From: JBPBPI01 sp050954885
GTDB lineage: Bacteria > Pseudomonadota > Alphaproteobacteria > Caedimonadales > Caedimonadaceae
NCBI GenBank assembly: GCA_050954885.1
Contig: JBPBPI010000228.1
Coordinates: 1-7,625, forward strand
Direction of reading: 5' to 3'
DNA length: 7,625 nucleotides
The stretch's first letter is position 1. Each line of letters starts with the position of its first letter. The notes under the pieces were generated by a model. The model was not told the DNA's origin. It saw only the letters and a list, made by a program, of their open reading frames with translations, and made no database searches. The translations under genes and the position numbers were made by a program. This document shows positions 6,512 through 7,625 of this stretch, piece by piece.

Positions 6512-6598
6512 CATTTAACTTAAAAATGTTTAAATCAAAATTCTCTTTTTGTAATTAAAATTTAATTAACACTTTGAAGTTAAATGTTTTTCTTTTTT
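6512..6598 (+). terminator. Probable intrinsic terminator of the ccm operon, long AT-rich stem plus T-run
   Basis: CATTTAACTTAAAAATGTT (6512-6530) pairs with AACACTTTGAAGTTAAATG (6568-6586) at 17 of 19 positions, including ten perfect base pairs at the base. The right arm is followed at once by TTTTTCTTTTTT (6587-6598). The 37-base loop contains a second small palindrome (AATTAAAATTTAATT, 6553-6567). The site begins 21 bases after the ccmF/H stop and lies between convergent genes. The GC-poor stem and large loop make it non-classical, and the reverse direction lacks a clean U-tract. Confidence 0.5.
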
Positions 6599-6660
6599 AA
6601 ATATAATTTCCTAAAATAATATTCTGGTATCTTTTAATTTCTTAACTTATTAAATATAAA

Positions 6661-7491
6661 TTAATTAGCCGCTGCAGAAGCAGTTTCTTTCATTCGTACA
6701 AGCTCTCCATAACTAGTATCAATATCATTTATAATAAGATTTTGTACTTGAGTTTCTGGTAAAATTCTAATAAAAGTTTCCATATTAGCTGGATTCATAT
6801 TTTCATCTTTTATTTTAAAGTTCGTAATTTTAGTTTTTGGCAGTCCCTCAATAAAAATATCTATTCCAACTTCACTGATATTGTTATCTAATAAGACTAA
6901 TGTGTCTATTTTAGAATTCTGTAAAATTTCAATGAGAGTGCGCACATTATATATACTTAAATTTTTGTTACTTAAAGAAAGCGCTTGAATATTTGTTTTT
7001 TGAATAGAAGGCAAATCTTCAAAAGAAATATCTATTACACCGAATATTATTCTAGACCATACATAACTGGGTATATCATGTATTTTATCTCTTATTTTTA
7101 TATTTTTAAAATCAATCATAAAGTGATTACCACCTATAAATTTTGAACTGAAATTTCTTTCAAAATTTAAATGATATAATAAACCTTTTTTATCTATTTC
7201 AGAGATATCATGTTTTGTGACTAAAGTATAAAAGTAACGATTTACATGATGTAGTTTTGTGGTTTTGAAACTTATTTCAGGTATAATAAGTTGATCCCAA
7301 AGTTCTGATGGTATTTTTTTAATTCTAGCTTCTGAGACTTCAGATGATTCATAAACTTCTTGCGTATTAGAGGATGAAGATAAAGTAGATTTATCTTCTA
7401 ATAATTCATTTTTAATTAAATTATTACTTGAGTAAGCAAAAAATGAGCAATTCAAATATAATAAAGTTGAAAAAAATAAAGACTTTTTCAT
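6661..7491 (-). CDS. Secreted F-box-like / leucine-rich-repeat protein, candidate host-directed effector
   Basis: The 276-residue protein starts at ATG 7491, with AAAAAGG eight bases upstream. An N-terminal signal peptide (KKSLFFSTLLYLNCSFFAYS) is followed by a Ser-rich low-complexity stretch (35-55). Residues 60-92 (IPSELWDQLI...LHHVNRYFYTLV) fit the F-box pattern: LP-x-E-L/I...I, then a helix ending in V-N-R-x-(F/W)-x-x-L-V. A second partial match, IPSYVWSRIIFG, occurs at 140-151. Residues 168-255 contain four leucine-rich repeats with exactly 27-residue spacing (IQALSL 168, IDTLVL 195, ITNFKI 222, VQNLII 249), close to the ribonuclease-inhibitor type. F-box proteins in eukaryotes recruit targets to SCF ubiquitin ligases, and intracellular bacteria are known to export F-box effectors. 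That function here is inference. The gene is visibly more AT-rich than the ccm genes and sits 39 bases from an IS end, suggesting acquisition. It could instead be an LRR surface protein. Confidence 0.75.
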   Translation of the reverse strand: MKKSLFFSTLLYLNCSFFAYSSNNLIKNELLEDKSTLSSSSNTQEVYESSEVSEARIKKIPSELWDQLIIPEISFKTTKLHHVNRYFYTLVTKHDISEIDKKGLLYHLNFERNFSSKFIGGNHFMIDFKNIKIRDKIHDIPSYVWSRIIFGVIDISFEDLPSIQKTNIQALSLSNKNLSIYNVRTLIEILQNSKIDTLVLLDNNISEVGIDIFIEGLPKTKITNFKIKDENMNPANMETFIRILPETQVQNLIINDIDTSYGELVRMKETASAAAN

Positions 7492-7499
7492 TAATTATA

Positions 7500-7506
7500 C
7501 CTTTTT
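7500..7506 (-). promoter_or_regulatory. Ribosome binding site of the LRR protein gene
   Basis: AAAAAGG on the minus strand sits eight bases ahead of ATG 7491 and supports that start. Only 24 further bases separate it from the IS terminus at 7531, leaving little room for a native promoter. Confidence 0.5.
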
Positions 7507-7530
7507 AATTAAATATTTTAACTACAGTTA

Positions 7531-7549
7531 ACCCGAGTTATGCTTAAGG
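7531..7549 (+). repeat. Terminal inverted repeat of the right IS
   Basis: ACCCGAGTTATGCTTAAGG begins here and matches the left IS terminus (77-95, inverted) at 16 of 19 positions. The transposase stop codon (minus strand, 7544-7546) lies within it. Confidence 0.8.
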
Positions 7550-7625
7550 TTGTAGAGAAGGTTTATCGTGTCTAAGTTGATAATTGATCATCCCAGCAAT
7601 AAGATGAGCAAAAGCGTTAATGGGA
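7544..7625 (-). CDS. IS982-like transposase, C-terminal fragment (26 residues visible)
   Basis: The minus-strand frame entering from the right edge reads PINAFAHLIAGMINYQLR followed by HDKPSLQP and stops at TAA 7546-7544. It shares HL-AG-INYQLR-DKPSL with the left-end fragment but ends sooner, with two residues after PSL instead of eight. The motif fits the C-terminus of IS982-family transposases. The catalytic region is not visible. Confidence 0.65.
   Translation of the reverse strand, partial: PINAFAHLIAGMINYQLRHDKPSLQP

Larger units (their letters stand above)
7531..7625 (-). mobile_element. 3' end of a second IS982-like insertion sequence (right copy, inverted)
   Basis: The boundary is set by the ACCC terminus at 7531. 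The coding direction is minus, so the transposase 3' end points into the window, mirroring the left copy. Over the 54 bases that align codon by codon with the left copy, about three quarters are identical and most changes are silent. The two are therefore related but not recent duplicates. The 5' part is outside the window, and target duplications cannot be checked. Confidence 0.75.

Noticed and set aside
1..7625. CRISPR array, tRNA or rRNA genes, riboswitch
   Set aside because: I saw no regularly spaced direct repeats, cloverleaf-like segments or conserved rRNA stretches on either strand.

Overview
The window looks like chromosome of an AT-rich, probably host-associated (intracellular) alphaproteobacterium, of the Holosporales/Rickettsiales type. 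This is inferred from three things: a System I cytochrome c maturation cluster with alphaproteobacterial-type protein sequences, secreted proteins of eukaryote-like or unknown type on both sides of it, and insertion sequences at both ends. No taxonomic marker gene is present, so the assignment is an inference.

Layout. (1) Bases 1-95 are the 3' end of an IS982-like insertion sequence (transposase tail on +, terminal inverted repeat ending at 95). (2) Bases 66-2625 on the minus strand hold what is best read as one frameshifted gene. A signal-peptide-bearing N-terminal part (2625-2167) and a long repeat-containing part (2222-66) lie in different frames. A roughly 250-residue repeat unit crosses the junction, which argues that they were one protein of about 850 residues. 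Its 3' end is cut by the IS, which supplies the last nine codons. (3) Bases 2626-2843 are a divergent intergenic region with candidate promoters. (4) Bases 2844-6491 on the plus strand are a compact operon ccmC-ccmD-ccmE-ccmF/H, with ATGA overlaps and ccmH fused in frame to the end of ccmF. (5) Bases 6492-6660 lie between convergent genes and hold a long AT-rich stem followed by a T-run, a likely terminator. (6) Bases 6661-7491 on the minus strand encode a secreted protein with an F-box-like motif and four leucine-rich repeats of 27 residues, a candidate host-directed effector. (7) Bases 7531-7625 are the 3' end of a second, diverged IS982-like element in the opposite orientation to the first.

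How the genes work together. CcmC and CcmD handle haem and load it onto the haem chaperone CcmE. CcmE delivers it to CcmF, which with CcmH carries out thioether ligation to reduced apocytochrome c in the periplasm. The fusion ties ligase and thiol-reductant subunits into one chain. ccmA, ccmB, ccmG and ccmI are not in the window. The flanking secreted proteins show no functional link to cytochrome maturation and look like accessory genes around a core operon, with inverted IS copies bounding the whole segment.
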